The notes beneath the pieces were generated by a model that saw only the letters and a list, made by a program, of their open reading frames with translations, did not search any database and was not told where the DNA came from. A program made the translations under genes and the position numbers. Shown here piece by piece: positions 51,562 through 60,902 of a stretch of 64,000 bases of DNA (positions within the stretch are counted from its first letter, which is position 1; each line of letters starts with the position of its first letter). The DNA is from Flammeovirgaceae bacterium UBA1842 (GTDB taxonomy: Bacteria; Bacteroidota; Bacteroidia; Cytophagales; Cyclobacteriaceae), in NCBI GenBank assembly GCA_002338655.1, contig DDIU01000036.1, positions 1 to 64,000 of the forward strand. The letters run 5' to 3'.

Positions 51562-53304
51562 TTAGTTTATTTCCAATTCAAATGGCAATCTTGCCTGAAC
51601 GCCCCTTAAATCTTTAAGGCGTTTTGTTTTCTCAAAATAGGGATACAGATCTCCTAATTCTGTTTTCAACATTTTAGCGCTAGTTTCACCACTGATATCC
51701 TCCAACAATCTTTCAAAAAATTCCTTTTGCTCTGGATAGTATTTCACTTTATAATCTAAAGTCACACCCGCTTTTTCGGCTGCAATAGAAATGGCATCAT
51801 CAAAACTTCCGAGTATATCCACCAGCCCATTTTGTTTTGCCTGATTACCTGTCCAAACACGGCCTGAAGCTATTGCCTTTATTTCATCCACCGTCATTCC
51901 CCTACCTTGGGCAGCCTTAGCCACAAAGGTTTCGTAGTTGCGTTCCACACTATTCTGAATGATAGATTTTTCCGCATCAGTTAATCCTCTACTTACAGTA
52001 AGCATTCCCGAATAGTCACCTGTTGAAACTTCATCATTGGTTATCCCCAATTTATCATTCAAAAGCCCCTCAAGGTTAAAGAGCATTCCAAATATTCCAA
52101 TAGACCCAGTAATGGTATTGGGCTGTGCAACAATTGTATCACAGGCCATAGCTAGATAATAGCCTCCTGATGCCGCATAATTCGACATGGAAGCAATGAC
52201 AGGTTTCCTTTTTGCTGCCAACGATATTTCCCGCCACATTACATCTGATGCAAGATAACTTCCCCCGGGGGAATTTATCCTCATTACAATTGCTTTAACA
52301 TCATCATCTTCCCTCGCCTCTCTTATTTGCTTGGCAAATTTTTCCGATCCTATCGATTTTGCATCCCCTTTGCCAGATACTATATCTCCATCGGCAACGA
52401 TTACCGCTATCTCATTTTTTGATATCTTATAAGTACTGAAGCTGTCTTTGTACTTACCATAGGTTATTAGGGTTAAATCATTTGTTGCTGTCTTTTCTTC
52501 TAAAATGGCCAATACTTCGTCTTCATAAAGAAGGCCGTCAATCAATTTTAATTTCAAGGCGTCACTGGCATCCCGTACTTCCATACTTTTGGAAATCCCT
52601 TTCATTGTATCCAAATCAATGTTTCTAGATGCTGATATACTAGAAAGCATTGTATTATTGAGATCATTCAACATTGCACTTAGCTGCAGTGCATTTTCCT
52701 CACTAAGGTCTTTTCTTATAAACGGCTCAACTGCGCTTTTAAAATCACCAACCCTAAAAACCTGAACTTCAATGCCTAATTTGTCAAATAGCCCTTTGTA
52801 AAAAGTAACATTGGCATTTAGTCCATTTAGTTCCAATTCACCTTCTGGATTCAGGTATACGGCATCGGCCACACTTGCTAAATAATAAGCGCCTTCAGTA
52901 AGGTATTCCGAATAAGCTACGATAAACTTTCCTGAGGTTTTAAAATGAGCAAGCGCAGTCCTTACTTCTTCCAAAGTAGACATGCCGCCCATAAAATAAT
53001 TCAATTCAAGATAAATGCCTTTTATATTGTCATCCGTTTCAGCATTAAGAATAGCTTTCTTTAGTTTGATTAAACCAATACTGCTTTCTTCCCCTGAAAA
53101 TATCCCTATCTTGTCAAATGGATTGTCTACCTCCTGTTCTGAAATAGGCTTATTGAGTTTAAGGTGCAAAATGGAGTTGGCCTCCACTACTACTGGCTGT
53201 TTTTCTGAAAGGGCACCTATGGTTCCGATAACAATTAAGATACCTACTATACTAAAAAGCAAAAGTGCTACAAGCGTTGAAAGAATATTTTTTAAGAAGT
53301 TCAT
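51562..53304 (-). CDS. sppA: Signal peptide peptidase SppA, 67K type
   Basis: A membrane-anchored Ser/Lys protease degrading cleaved signal peptides. It is 580 residues from the ATG at 53304. One N-terminal membrane helix (LSTLVALLLFSIVGILIVIG) is followed by two tandem Clp-like domains. The general-base Lys is in VFRVGDFKSAVEPF in the first half and the nucleophile Ser is in SNYAASGGYYLA in the second, as in E. coli SppA. It is divergent from folK with 78 bp between starts. Confidence 0.95.
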   Translation of the reverse strand: MNFLKNILSTLVALLLFSIVGILIVIGTIGALSEKQPVVVEANSILHLKLNKPISEQEVDNPFDKIGIFSGEESSIGLIKLKKAILNAETDDNIKGIYLELNYFMGGMSTLEEVRTALAHFKTSGKFIVAYSEYLTEGAYYLASVADAVYLNPEGELELNGLNANVTFYKGLFDKLGIEVQVFRVGDFKSAVEPFIRKDLSEENALQLSAMLNDLNNTMLSSISASRNIDLDTMKGISKSMEVRDASDALKLKLIDGLLYEDEVLAILEEKTATNDLTLITYGKYKDSFSTYKISKNEIAVIVADGDIVSGKGDAKSIGSEKFAKQIREAREDDDVKAIVMRINSPGGSYLASDVMWREISLAAKRKPVIASMSNYAASGGYYLAMACDTIVAQPNTITGSIGIFGMLFNLEGLLNDKLGITNDEVSTGDYSGMLTVSRGLTDAEKSIIQNSVERNYETFVAKAAQGRGMTVDEIKAIASGRVWTGNQAKQNGLVDILGSFDDAISIAAEKAGVTLDYKVKYYPEQKEFFERLLEDISGETSAKMLKTELGDLYPYFEKTKRLKDLRGVQARLPFELEIN

Positions 53305-53366
53305 ATGCAATTATTTAAAGAAGGTAAAATTACCAACTAATAAGTCATTAATAAAGATGTTAATTC

Positions 53367-53374
53367 TAATTTTG
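53367..53374 (+). promoter_or_regulatory. -7 promoter element of folK
   Basis: TAATTTTG matches TAnnTTTG exactly, only 8 bp before the folK ATG, so the transcript would be almost leaderless. Confidence 0.4.
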
Positions 53375-53382
53375 GGGTAATT

Positions 53383-53877
53383 ATGACGGACGGAATATAT
53401 CTATTGTTAGGAACCAATTTAGGTGATAAGAATATAAATCTAAAGGCTGCCATTTCCATTATTTCTACTTTTTCGGAAGTAGTTAATCAAAGTGCTATTT
53501 ATGAAACTGCTGCATGGGGCAAAACAGACCAACCTAGTTTCTATAATCAGGTAATAGAAATCAGAACAGATTTAAGCCCCGAGGCCTTGCTGGCGGAACT
53601 ATTGAAAACAGAAAAGTCATTGGGACGGGTGAGAATTGAAAAATGGGGGGAGCGGCTTATCGATATTGATATTCTCTATTATAACCAGACCAGCATCAAC
53701 CAGGAAGGATTAATTATCCCCCACCCAGGTATTCCCGATCGCAGGTTTACTCTTGTGCCTTTATGCGAACTAGCACCTGAATTTGTTAATCCAGCTAATG
53801 GATTGACCAATGCTAAAATGTTGGAAAACCTGCATGATCAGTTATCGGTAAAGAAACTGACCATGCAACCTTCATAA
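53383..53877 (+). CDS. folK: 2-amino-4-hydroxy-6-hydroxymethyldihydropteridine diphosphokinase
   Basis: HPPK transfers pyrophosphate from ATP to the pterin in folate synthesis. It is 164 residues. Signatures are LLLGTNLGDKNINL, YETAAWGKTDQPSFYNQV, and the catalytic GERLIDIDILYYNQ followed by IPHPGIPDRRFTLVPLCEL. Its stop is two bases from that of the convergent fabD. Confidence 0.96.
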   Translation: MTDGIYLLLGTNLGDKNINLKAAISIISTFSEVVNQSAIYETAAWGKTDQPSFYNQVIEIRTDLSPEALLAELLKTEKSLGRVRIEKWGERLIDIDILYYNQTSINQEGLIIPHPGIPDRRFTLVPLCELAPEFVNPANGLTNAKMLENLHDQLSVKKLTMQPS

Positions 53878-53879
53878 TA

Positions 53880-54752
53880 TTAAATGCTCCTTGCCTCTAT
53901 TTCAGGGGCAATTTTCTTCACCAGTCCTTGTAGTACTTTCCCTGGACCACATTCAATAAATATGGTAGCACCGTCTTTTACCATGTTTTGAACTGATTGC
54001 GTCCAACGAACCGGGGCAGTGAGTTGATCAATTAAATTTTTCTGTATAGTGATTACATCCGAAGACGGTTGTGCATTTACATTCTGATAGACGGGACAAA
54101 TCGGAGTATTGAACACTGTATTTTCAATGGCCTCTGCCAGTTCTGTTCTAGCGGGCTCCATTAATGGGGAGTGAAACGCACCACCTACGGGGAGCGGTAA
54201 AGCCCTTCTGGCTCCAGCTTCTTTTAGTTTTTCGCATGCTATTTCTATCCCTTTATTGGAGCCGGAAATTACCAACTGACCAGGGCAGTTATAATTAGCA
54301 GCCACAACGACTTCGTCAATCCCAGCACACACTTCTTCTACTATTTTGTCGTCTAAACCAAGGATAGCCGCCATAGTAGATGGATTTATTTCACAAGCCT
54401 TTTGCATGGCCAAAGCCCGTTGAAATACAAGCTTTAGGGCATCTTCAAATTTCAACGCCTTATTGGCCACCAAAGCGGAAAATTCTCCTAAGGAATGTCC
54501 TGCTACCATATTAGGGTTAAAATCTTCTGCGGTAGCTGCTAAAATAACAGAATGCAAAAATATAGCGGGCTGCGTTACTTTTGTTTGTTTGAGTTCATCA
54601 GCTGTCCCTTCAAACATAATATCGGTTATCCTGAAACCAAGTATTTCGTTTGCTTGCTCAAACATATTTTTGGCTTGTTCATTACCTTCATAAAGGTCTT
54701 TGCCCATTCCACTAAATTGAGCACCTTGGCCCGGAAAAACGTATGCATTCAT
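53880..54752 (-). CDS. fabD: Malonyl-CoA:ACP transacylase
   Basis: FabD loads malonyl groups onto ACP (acpP in this window) for fatty-acid elongation. It is 290 residues: AYVFPGQGAQFSGMGKDLY opens it, the nucleophile Ser is in VAGHSLGEFSALV, and the partner His is in GGAFHSPLMEPA. FECGPG (as IFIECGPGKVLQGL) lies near the end. It stands away from the acpP-fabF cluster. Confidence 0.97.
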   Translation of the reverse strand: MNAYVFPGQGAQFSGMGKDLYEGNEQAKNMFEQANEILGFRITDIMFEGTADELKQTKVTQPAIFLHSVILAATAEDFNPNMVAGHSLGEFSALVANKALKFEDALKLVFQRALAMQKACEINPSTMAAILGLDDKIVEEVCAGIDEVVVAANYNCPGQLVISGSNKGIEIACEKLKEAGARRALPLPVGGAFHSPLMEPARTELAEAIENTVFNTPICPVYQNVNAQPSSDVITIQKNLIDQLTAPVRWTQSVQNMVKDGATIFIECGPGKVLQGLVKKIAPEIEARSI

Positions 54753-54810
54753 AATTTCTAGTTTATAAATAAGATGTAAGCGAGATCAATTAATTTTAAA
54801 AAGAGCTAAA

Positions 54811-55251
54811 TTAATTATTTTGATAAGCATCTAAAAATCTTTCTTTTAGATCTGGTGTCGGCACCCTACAAGTGTTTCTTTTACCAAAAATTGAATACCG
54901 ATATTTGGCTATCAAGTTATAAAGCCAATCCCGAAAAATATTTGGGAATATTCTAAATACCAGTAGTATTTTAGGCCATCCTACCAAGTTTTTGGCAATA
55001 AACAAAGCAGCCGAACTTCTTTCCAGTTTATACCCCTGTGATGTCAATACTATAATGGTATCAAATTGATTTGAATTGACATTTCCTAGAATAACCCTTG
55101 CCTCTTGTGATTGCAAAGAGGCAAATAGAAATCTTCTTTTTTTATCCTTATCAATTATAAAATTGACAGCTCCATTGCATAGATTACAATAACCATCAAA
55201 AAATATTATGTGCTTTCCAGATGGATTTTTTATCTGATCAGATGTACCCAT
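54811..55251 (-). CDS. DCC-family thiol-disulphide oxidoreductase-like protein (DUF393)
   Basis: A 146-residue protein. The family motif DGYCNLCNGAVNFI (DxxCxxC) lies at about 19-32, followed by FASLQSQEAR and a hydrophobic segment typical of DUF393. The fold is thioredoxin-related, but reductase activity is not proven for the family. The first 22 bp overlap the 3' end of the large surface-protein gene upstream on the same strand. There is no later good start before the motif. Confidence 0.85.
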   Translation of the reverse strand: MGTSDQIKNPSGKHIIFFDGYCNLCNGAVNFIIDKDKKRRFLFASLQSQEARVILGNVNSNQFDTIIVLTSQGYKLERSSAALFIAKNLVGWPKILLVFRIFPNIFRDWLYNLIAKYRYSIFGKRNTCRVPTPDLKERFLDAYQNN

Positions 55252-58100
55252 CCTTTAATATTCTGCTTAGCATTGGACGGATCAACTACATCAAATGTAA
55301 CTACGGCTATATAATAATAGACCCCAGAAGCAAGCTCCTTACCTTTATTATCCCTTCCGTTCCAGTTAATATATATATCATTGTTCTCGGTACCTTGCTG
55401 ACCAAAATAACTATAGACCACATTGCCCCAGCGGTTATAAACAGTAAAATCAACGGAGTTTACCGAACGGGCACATTTTGAGCCGTCTTCATTTCCGCAG
55501 CTACCACTTGCTCCACTGCCATAGGCCCGGAATATGTCATTACATGAATCGTTGTTGTCTGGAGTGAATACATTTGGTAATTCATAATAAGGGCAATTAT
55601 CAATGCACATCTTCTCACTTAGTTCACCAAAATTTCCCGATCTATCCACCGCCCGCACCTGATAACAGCCTTTTTGCGAAGTCAGGTTTTCATGAACAAA
55701 TACCGTGTCCTTTACCTCAGCAATTAATTGCATTGGTTGATCCGTTGTGGCAGCAAAATACAATTCATAATAAAATATATCGTTTTGACAATCGCCTTCT
55801 ACTGGCCTCGTCCATGAAATAGTATTGGAATAGTCATTAAACCCTATATTTTGACAGCGACCGCTACAGTCTACTTCTTCCAAAATTACAGTTGGAATGC
55901 ATGGAGGAATGGAATCACTAGTTTGCGAACAGATCACTTGAGAAAAATTAAGCTGAGGACTGTTTATCGCTGGATTACCATATGTGCCTTTGGTTTGTAC
56001 CCTATAGCAATAGACTTTGTCATCTTCCAGTCCAATGGAATCGATATAACTGAAGCCATATTGAGTAACATCCAATTGGGAAATAAGTTGGAAATCGCTC
56101 TGTGCCTCCCCTTCTACCCCCCTATAAATTTCATGCTGGCTTCCAGGTGGAAATGCAATGGTATTTGACCACGGTACCACAGCAGACCAATCCAATTTGA
56201 TTTGACCAAATTGCGGTGTGGTTTCCAATCGTACAGATGACGCAGCAGCTGAGAATATTTGATCAGTACCGTTACCAGAAGGATCTATTAACGCTACCTG
56301 ATAATGGTATACTTTTTCAAGTGTATTCAATCCCGTATCCGTAAAATTAATACTCGCAGTCGTTGATGAAGGTGACGTTTTACTGCCAACCTCCACTAAA
56401 TTACCTCCTGAAAAACCTTCCGCTCTATATATTTTATATTGTAATGGAAATGTTAATCCTCCAAGCTCAAAAGGTTCTCTCCAGGCTAGGAAAATTTGCC
56501 CGTTTGTTTCACTTGTCACTTCCACAGAAACATGAGTGATAATTGGCTCCTCGGCTGGTACAAATTCAAAACATATCTCATCTGAAACTATACTCTCCCC
56601 TCCTGGCACTTCTGGGAAAGTGGCCACCAACCTGTAGCAATATTTGGCAGCAGCAGCCAAATTGGAATCCCTAAACGTGGTAGTGTTTATGGGCAACGTA
56701 GCTATTAATGAATAACCTGCATTTTCCCTGATACCCGTTTCACAATCATCAGGAGTATAAGGATTGGAATCTACCCTTCGCCAAACCTGAATGTTTTCGG
56801 CATTATTACATAAATAACTGTCCCAAATCAACCTTAACCCCTGGCCATCTTTAGCTATTGAAGTTATGTTAGGTTTGGGGCCAACCACAGTAATATTCCA
56901 TGAAGCAAAACTTACTAATTTCGGCCCTAAATCAGGTTGGTCCGTAATTTTAAATACTACTGTGTAGGGCTGATCCCGTACGTCAAAACATTCTGTATCC
57001 CATGAAAATTGCAATTGGGCTGGCGATGATGAGAATATGGGCACTTCAGGAATAACTGTGGCACCTCGCTCATCAATTACTTGCGAAAAGGCTTCAATTT
57101 TGACATTGTCATTATCAGGATCATTCCCGAAAATGGTTTCGTTAATTGATTCCCCTGCTTCAACGCAAATGTCTTCAGGTATCACCAATTCTGGCCGTTC
57201 GTTGTCACAATCTTCCACAATGATCTGCATATCACGGGTCACAAAACCAATGGGGAACCACTCCCCTGCTTTAAACCGGTATTCCCTAACAATAAAGGCA
57301 ATATTATATTCACCAATTTTTCCTGGGGCATCCCATTTTATTTCCCCGGTTACTGGATTGATACTAAATGTTGGTTGGTCATTTTGTGTTTCATTTCCTG
57401 TATTAAAGTTTTCATAAAACATGCGGTCGGCAGGGGAAATATAGTTTGCCACAGATGTACCAACAGCCTTTTTTGGTACTACCAATTCGAAAGATATGCT
57501 ATCTCCATCAGGGTCAAATGCGCCTGGGTTATGAAAAAAGGCCACACCAGGACAAGCTCTGTCAATTGGGGGTATTAAAAGTACCGGTGAGTTATTGCAG
57601 CCTAAAAAACCATCAATATTTATCTCTGATTGCACATAAAATTTTGTGTTTATGGAATTGCCGTTTTCTATGTTCAGAATACCCGCATTTCTATTGGCCT
57701 CATTATAGCTGATTGTATACTTACCAGCCGAACCATATGTATGTCTTATAGTAAACGCAGCTTTAGCTACATCAGGCCCTAAATCTTCATTGAAAGGAAC
57801 TGATGAAACAGTGCCATCAGCAGCATAAAACATATGGGTGTTACTTTGGATGTCACTTGGTAACCTGAAAAACTTATCGGGATCATTCTCATCACCAAAT
57901 CGTAGTTCCCCACCACCAAAAAGAACGGGGTTGGCTGGACCGACATCGGTATAGACAATAATGGTGATTTCAAAGGTTAAGCCATCACAGTTCACCCTTT
58001 TTACAATAATTTCACCTGCTCTTAAATGAGTAGCTTCAGCCTTTGTGGTCAAAAGCAAACCAATAAGTAGTACAAATCCAAATAATAAATACTTTCTCAA
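55230..58100 (-). CDS. Large secreted protein with gliding/T9SS type-B C-terminal domain
   Basis: A 956-residue protein with a 23-residue signal peptide (RKYLLFGFVLLIGLLLTTKAEA) followed by THLRAGEI, typical of Cytophagales cell-surface proteins. The middle has PKD/cadherin-like and fibronectin type III-like repeats (about 110-800; for example FDPDGDSISFELV, and DSNPYTPDD within an Fn3-like unit). The last 95 residues or so are the gliding-motility C-terminal (type B) sorting domain: LPNVFTPDNNDSCNDIF, TVYNRWGNVVY, WNGRDNKGKELASGVYYY. It is therefore exported by type IX secretion and held on the surface; the ligand is unknown. Confidence 0.92.
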   Translation of the reverse strand: MRKYLLFGFVLLIGLLLTTKAEATHLRAGEIIVKRVNCDGLTFEITIIVYTDVGPANPVLFGGGELRFGDENDPDKFFRLPSDIQSNTHMFYAADGTVSSVPFNEDLGPDVAKAAFTIRHTYGSAGKYTISYNEANRNAGILNIENGNSINTKFYVQSEINIDGFLGCNNSPVLLIPPIDRACPGVAFFHNPGAFDPDGDSISFELVVPKKAVGTSVANYISPADRMFYENFNTGNETQNDQPTFSINPVTGEIKWDAPGKIGEYNIAFIVREYRFKAGEWFPIGFVTRDMQIIVEDCDNERPELVIPEDICVEAGESINETIFGNDPDNDNVKIEAFSQVIDERGATVIPEVPIFSSSPAQLQFSWDTECFDVRDQPYTVVFKITDQPDLGPKLVSFASWNITVVGPKPNITSIAKDGQGLRLIWDSYLCNNAENIQVWRRVDSNPYTPDDCETGIRENAGYSLIATLPINTTTFRDSNLAAAAKYCYRLVATFPEVPGGESIVSDEICFEFVPAEEPIITHVSVEVTSETNGQIFLAWREPFELGGLTFPLQYKIYRAEGFSGGNLVEVGSKTSPSSTTASINFTDTGLNTLEKVYHYQVALIDPSGNGTDQIFSAAASSVRLETTPQFGQIKLDWSAVVPWSNTIAFPPGSQHEIYRGVEGEAQSDFQLISQLDVTQYGFSYIDSIGLEDDKVYCYRVQTKGTYGNPAINSPQLNFSQVICSQTSDSIPPCIPTVILEEVDCSGRCQNIGFNDYSNTISWTRPVEGDCQNDIFYYELYFAATTDQPMQLIAEVKDTVFVHENLTSQKGCYQVRAVDRSGNFGELSEKMCIDNCPYYELPNVFTPDNNDSCNDIFRAYGSGASGSCGNEDGSKCARSVNSVDFTVYNRWGNVVYSYFGQQGTENNDIYINWNGRDNKGKELASGVYYYIAVVTFDVVDPSNAKQNIKGWVHLIR

Positions 58101-58255
58101 ATCCTATCTTTTATTCCCTATCTATTTGTTACCTGATGTGATTCGTCTGACAAGCTCTAAACACTAAATTTAGCTAATTAGTTACAAACATTTTTGTTAG
58201 TGGAGCAAATATCATGCTTAAACTTTGGGTAATTTCACGGTCAAACAATAATAAT

Positions 58256-58492
58256 ATGCGTGTAGTTAATGAAATTGTAAAGCCAAATTGTAAAATCACT
58301 GTTTTTAGTTGGAACGGCAAATACCTGATAAAGTTTGAACAAGGAGACCTAGAACAGACCTTCAAAATTGACGCTTTGGATCTTACAAGTGAAGACGAAA
58401 TTTACGAAATTATCTCAGATGAATTTATAAATGAGGTGGTGGCCTCCTTTGGTCAAATGCGTAACCTATTTTATAAATACCGTAGTTTATAA
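58256..58492 (+). CDS. Conserved small hypothetical protein
   Basis: A 78-residue protein from the ATG at 58256; the longer frame lacks support. The sequence MRVVNEIVKPNCKITVFSWN, then KYLIKFEQGDLEQTFKID and an acidic helical C-terminus, suggests a small soluble alpha/beta protein. I recall close relatives in other Cytophagales, with no function known. Its stop overlaps the next ATG by one base. Confidence 0.75.
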   Translation: MRVVNEIVKPNCKITVFSWNGKYLIKFEQGDLEQTFKIDALDLTSEDEIYEIISDEFINEVVASFGQMRNLFYKYRSL

Positions 58493-59172
58493 TGCTATCA
58501 ATTGAAGAGGATATTATAGCCAAATGTTATGTAGACAGAGATGGGGACGAAAAAAATGTTTGTTACTTGTCAAAAACAAGTCTTCATTTAAATATCAATA
58601 ATCGTTTGTCCTCCTTCTTTGTCCAGTGGATAACTGATATTACACTTAAAAGGAAAAAATATTTGATGCCCATTGTAATAGGTGGGATAGTTGCCCCTTT
58701 AGCAGCCTTGGGGCTCTTTCAATATTACCTAAATCCCTGGCTAATGATGGGGATATTATTGATTGCACTTCTGTCAATTTACTATGGATATGAAGGTGGG
58801 CTTGCGCTGTGCATCGTGACACCTATAAAAGAGTATGATTTTTTTATAAAGACGGCCACACCCAATTTAAAGGCCTTTTTAGCCTACACCAAGCAGGCTA
58901 TAAATGAGGATTCCATAAAGTTCTATTTTAAGTTGAAAGATGATCAATGGGACTTGGCCAAAAAAGTTGGGGAGGTAATTCCTGAAAAACAGGGTTTAGA
59001 ATTATCCATGTTGCCAATAAATAGCAAAGCGCCTGAGTCCAGCTTCTATATTGAGTCTAAAGACTTACCGGTTGAAATAAAATATGTGGACGATGGAAGT
59101 GGTAATGTAGTTCCCAAAATATTTAATCCCTTACCTGTCGCATTTATAAACAATATTGAACAAACCGATTAA
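58492..59172 (+). CDS. Membrane protein of unknown function
   Basis: A 226-residue protein with two adjacent membrane helices at about 58-75 and 80-99 (LMPIVIGGIVAPLAALGLF; WLMMGILLIALLSIYYGY). They are flanked by an N-terminal beta-rich domain that looks PH-like (YLSKTSLHLNINNRLSSFF) and a charged cytoplasmic C-terminal part. It is translationally coupled to the upstream small protein, so the two probably act together. No named family is recognised. Confidence 0.75.
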   Translation: MLSIEEDIIAKCYVDRDGDEKNVCYLSKTSLHLNINNRLSSFFVQWITDITLKRKKYLMPIVIGGIVAPLAALGLFQYYLNPWLMMGILLIALLSIYYGYEGGLALCIVTPIKEYDFFIKTATPNLKAFLAYTKQAINEDSIKFYFKLKDDQWDLAKKVGEVIPEKQGLELSMLPINSKAPESSFYIESKDLPVEIKYVDDGSGNVVPKIFNPLPVAFINNIEQTD

Positions 59173-59183
59173 TTTCTTTCCAG

Positions 59184-59191
59184 TATATTTG
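59184..59191 (+). promoter_or_regulatory. -7-like element before the acyltransferase gene
   Basis: TATATTTG matches TAnnTTTG exactly in the 41-bp gap, 22 bp before the ATG at 59214, so the acyltransferase-gpsA pair may have its own promoter. Confidence 0.45.
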
Positions 59192-59213
59192 GCGCTCATA
59201 CATTGTCTATTAA

Positions 59214-60902
59214 ATGGAGCCAAACGGCAAGTCTAAAAAAAGAAAATCTTACAAACCCATTCTCTCAGGCACCAAGGAATGGCCTGTTGTGCAACTTAGT
59301 AAAAACAGAAAACTGTTTATTGAAAAAGTTGTAAATGAAGCGTTTAATAAGATTGTAAAAGCCAATCAAAGGAAAAATCAACTTCGGGAAGAATTAGAGA
59401 CAACGCTATATACCGAACAGTTAAGGATTAGAAAAAATCCCTGGAAGGTAGACCCTAAAGATGAAAAACGTTTTTGGAACAATATAAAGAATGAGTTAGT
59501 AGATCTTGTAGGGAGCGAAAACACCAGAAAAAAAGAAGAAGAGCTCTTACGTAAAATCCTTGTTCGTTACACTGAAGAAATAGCTGGTAATTTTAGAAAA
59601 AGCAGGTACAGATTTGCCCGTGAGATCATAAAATTTGGTTTCTCACGATTATTAAATGCTACCAGGGTAAAGCGATTTGGTGCTCTTTTCAGGAATGAAT
59701 ACACCTTAAATGACAAAATTCAGATCGTAGGTAAAACCAAACAAATCAGAAAATTGGCAAAAATAGGTACTGTAGTTATGGTGCCAACCCACTTTAGCAA
59801 TCTTGATTCAATTTTAATTGGGTGGATAATCCATGTATTGGGTTTACCTGCTTTTATATATGGCGCTGGCCTTAATCTATTCAACATCAAGATATTGGCC
59901 TATTTTATGAACAGCCTAGGTGCTTATAAAGTAGATAGGCGGAAGAAAAACTCAATTTACCTGGAGTCACTGAAAACCTATTCAAATTTGGCAATACAAG
60001 AAGGCACGCATAGTTTGTTTTTTCCGGGTGGTACAAGGTCAAGATCGGGTCAAATAGAATCTTCTTTAAAATTGGGATTGTTGGGTACAGCAATGGAAGC
60101 ACAACGGGAAATATTTATAAACCATCCGAATAAGGACGGAAAGAAAATATTCATAGTTCCTGTAACTATCAATTACAATTTTGTATTAGAGGCTCCGATT
60201 TTAATTAATGAATATCTGGTAAGTAAAGGGCAAGAAAGATATTACGTTGAAAGTGATGCCTATTCATCATCATACAACATGATCAAATTCATGATCAAAT
60301 TTTTCACTAAAGGTTCTGATATTTCCGTTTCCATCGGAAAATCAATGGATCTCTTGGGCAATTATGTCGATAATAAAGGAAGGAGTATTGACAAGCAAGG
60401 CCGCTTTATAGACACTAGGGATTATTTTATAAGTAATGGCATTATAAATGCCGACAAACAGCGAGAGGCTGAATATACACGAAGATTGTCAGAGATAATA
60501 GTGAAAGAATATCACCGTATCAATCGGGTATTTGCAAGTCATTTGGTGGCTTTTGTTGCGTTTCAAATATGGCGCAAAAGGTTCGACAAACTTGATCTCT
60601 ATGATTTTCTGCGGCTTCCTGAAGAGGATCTCTTCATTGAGTATGAAGAATTTAGTACCGTATTTAATAAAGCCAAAAATCTGGTAATGGCCTTAAAGAA
60701 GGAGAAGAAGCTCAATATTGCTGCCCATATGAAAAACCCAGTCGAGGATTTGATTAAAATGGGTATTGAAAATGTTGGTATGTATCATAGTAGAAGGCCC
60801 CTACTCATGAATAAGCAAAAGCAGATTATTACAAAGGATTTGAACACATTATATTATTATCACAACAGAATGCATGGCTATGACCTCGAAAAACATCTCT
60901 AA
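59214..60902 (+). CDS. Glycerolipid acyltransferase (PlsB/PlsC-like)
   Basis: A 562-residue protein. The acyltransferase core is central: the catalytic HxxxxD motif is THFSNLD (about 183-189), the acceptor-binding motif is FPGGTRSRSG, closer to PlsB's GGRSRTG than to PlsC's EGTRS, and FIVPVTINYNF follows. An N-terminal basic helical region (about 1-150) and a long helical C-terminus make it larger than PlsC. Its 3' end overlaps gpsA, which makes glycerol 3-phosphate. A glycerol-3-phosphate or lysophosphatidate acyltransferase in phospholipid synthesis is therefore likely; which of the two I cannot decide. Confidence 0.85.
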   Translation: MEPNGKSKKRKSYKPILSGTKEWPVVQLSKNRKLFIEKVVNEAFNKIVKANQRKNQLREELETTLYTEQLRIRKNPWKVDPKDEKRFWNNIKNELVDLVGSENTRKKEEELLRKILVRYTEEIAGNFRKSRYRFAREIIKFGFSRLLNATRVKRFGALFRNEYTLNDKIQIVGKTKQIRKLAKIGTVVMVPTHFSNLDSILIGWIIHVLGLPAFIYGAGLNLFNIKILAYFMNSLGAYKVDRRKKNSIYLESLKTYSNLAIQEGTHSLFFPGGTRSRSGQIESSLKLGLLGTAMEAQREIFINHPNKDGKKIFIVPVTINYNFVLEAPILINEYLVSKGQERYYVESDAYSSSYNMIKFMIKFFTKGSDISVSIGKSMDLLGNYVDNKGRSIDKQGRFIDTRDYFISNGIINADKQREAEYTRRLSEIIVKEYHRINRVFASHLVAFVAFQIWRKRFDKLDLYDFLRLPEEDLFIEYEEFSTVFNKAKNLVMALKKEKKLNIAAHMKNPVEDLIKMGIENVGMYHSRRPLLMNKQKQIITKDLNTLYYYHNRMHGYDLEKHL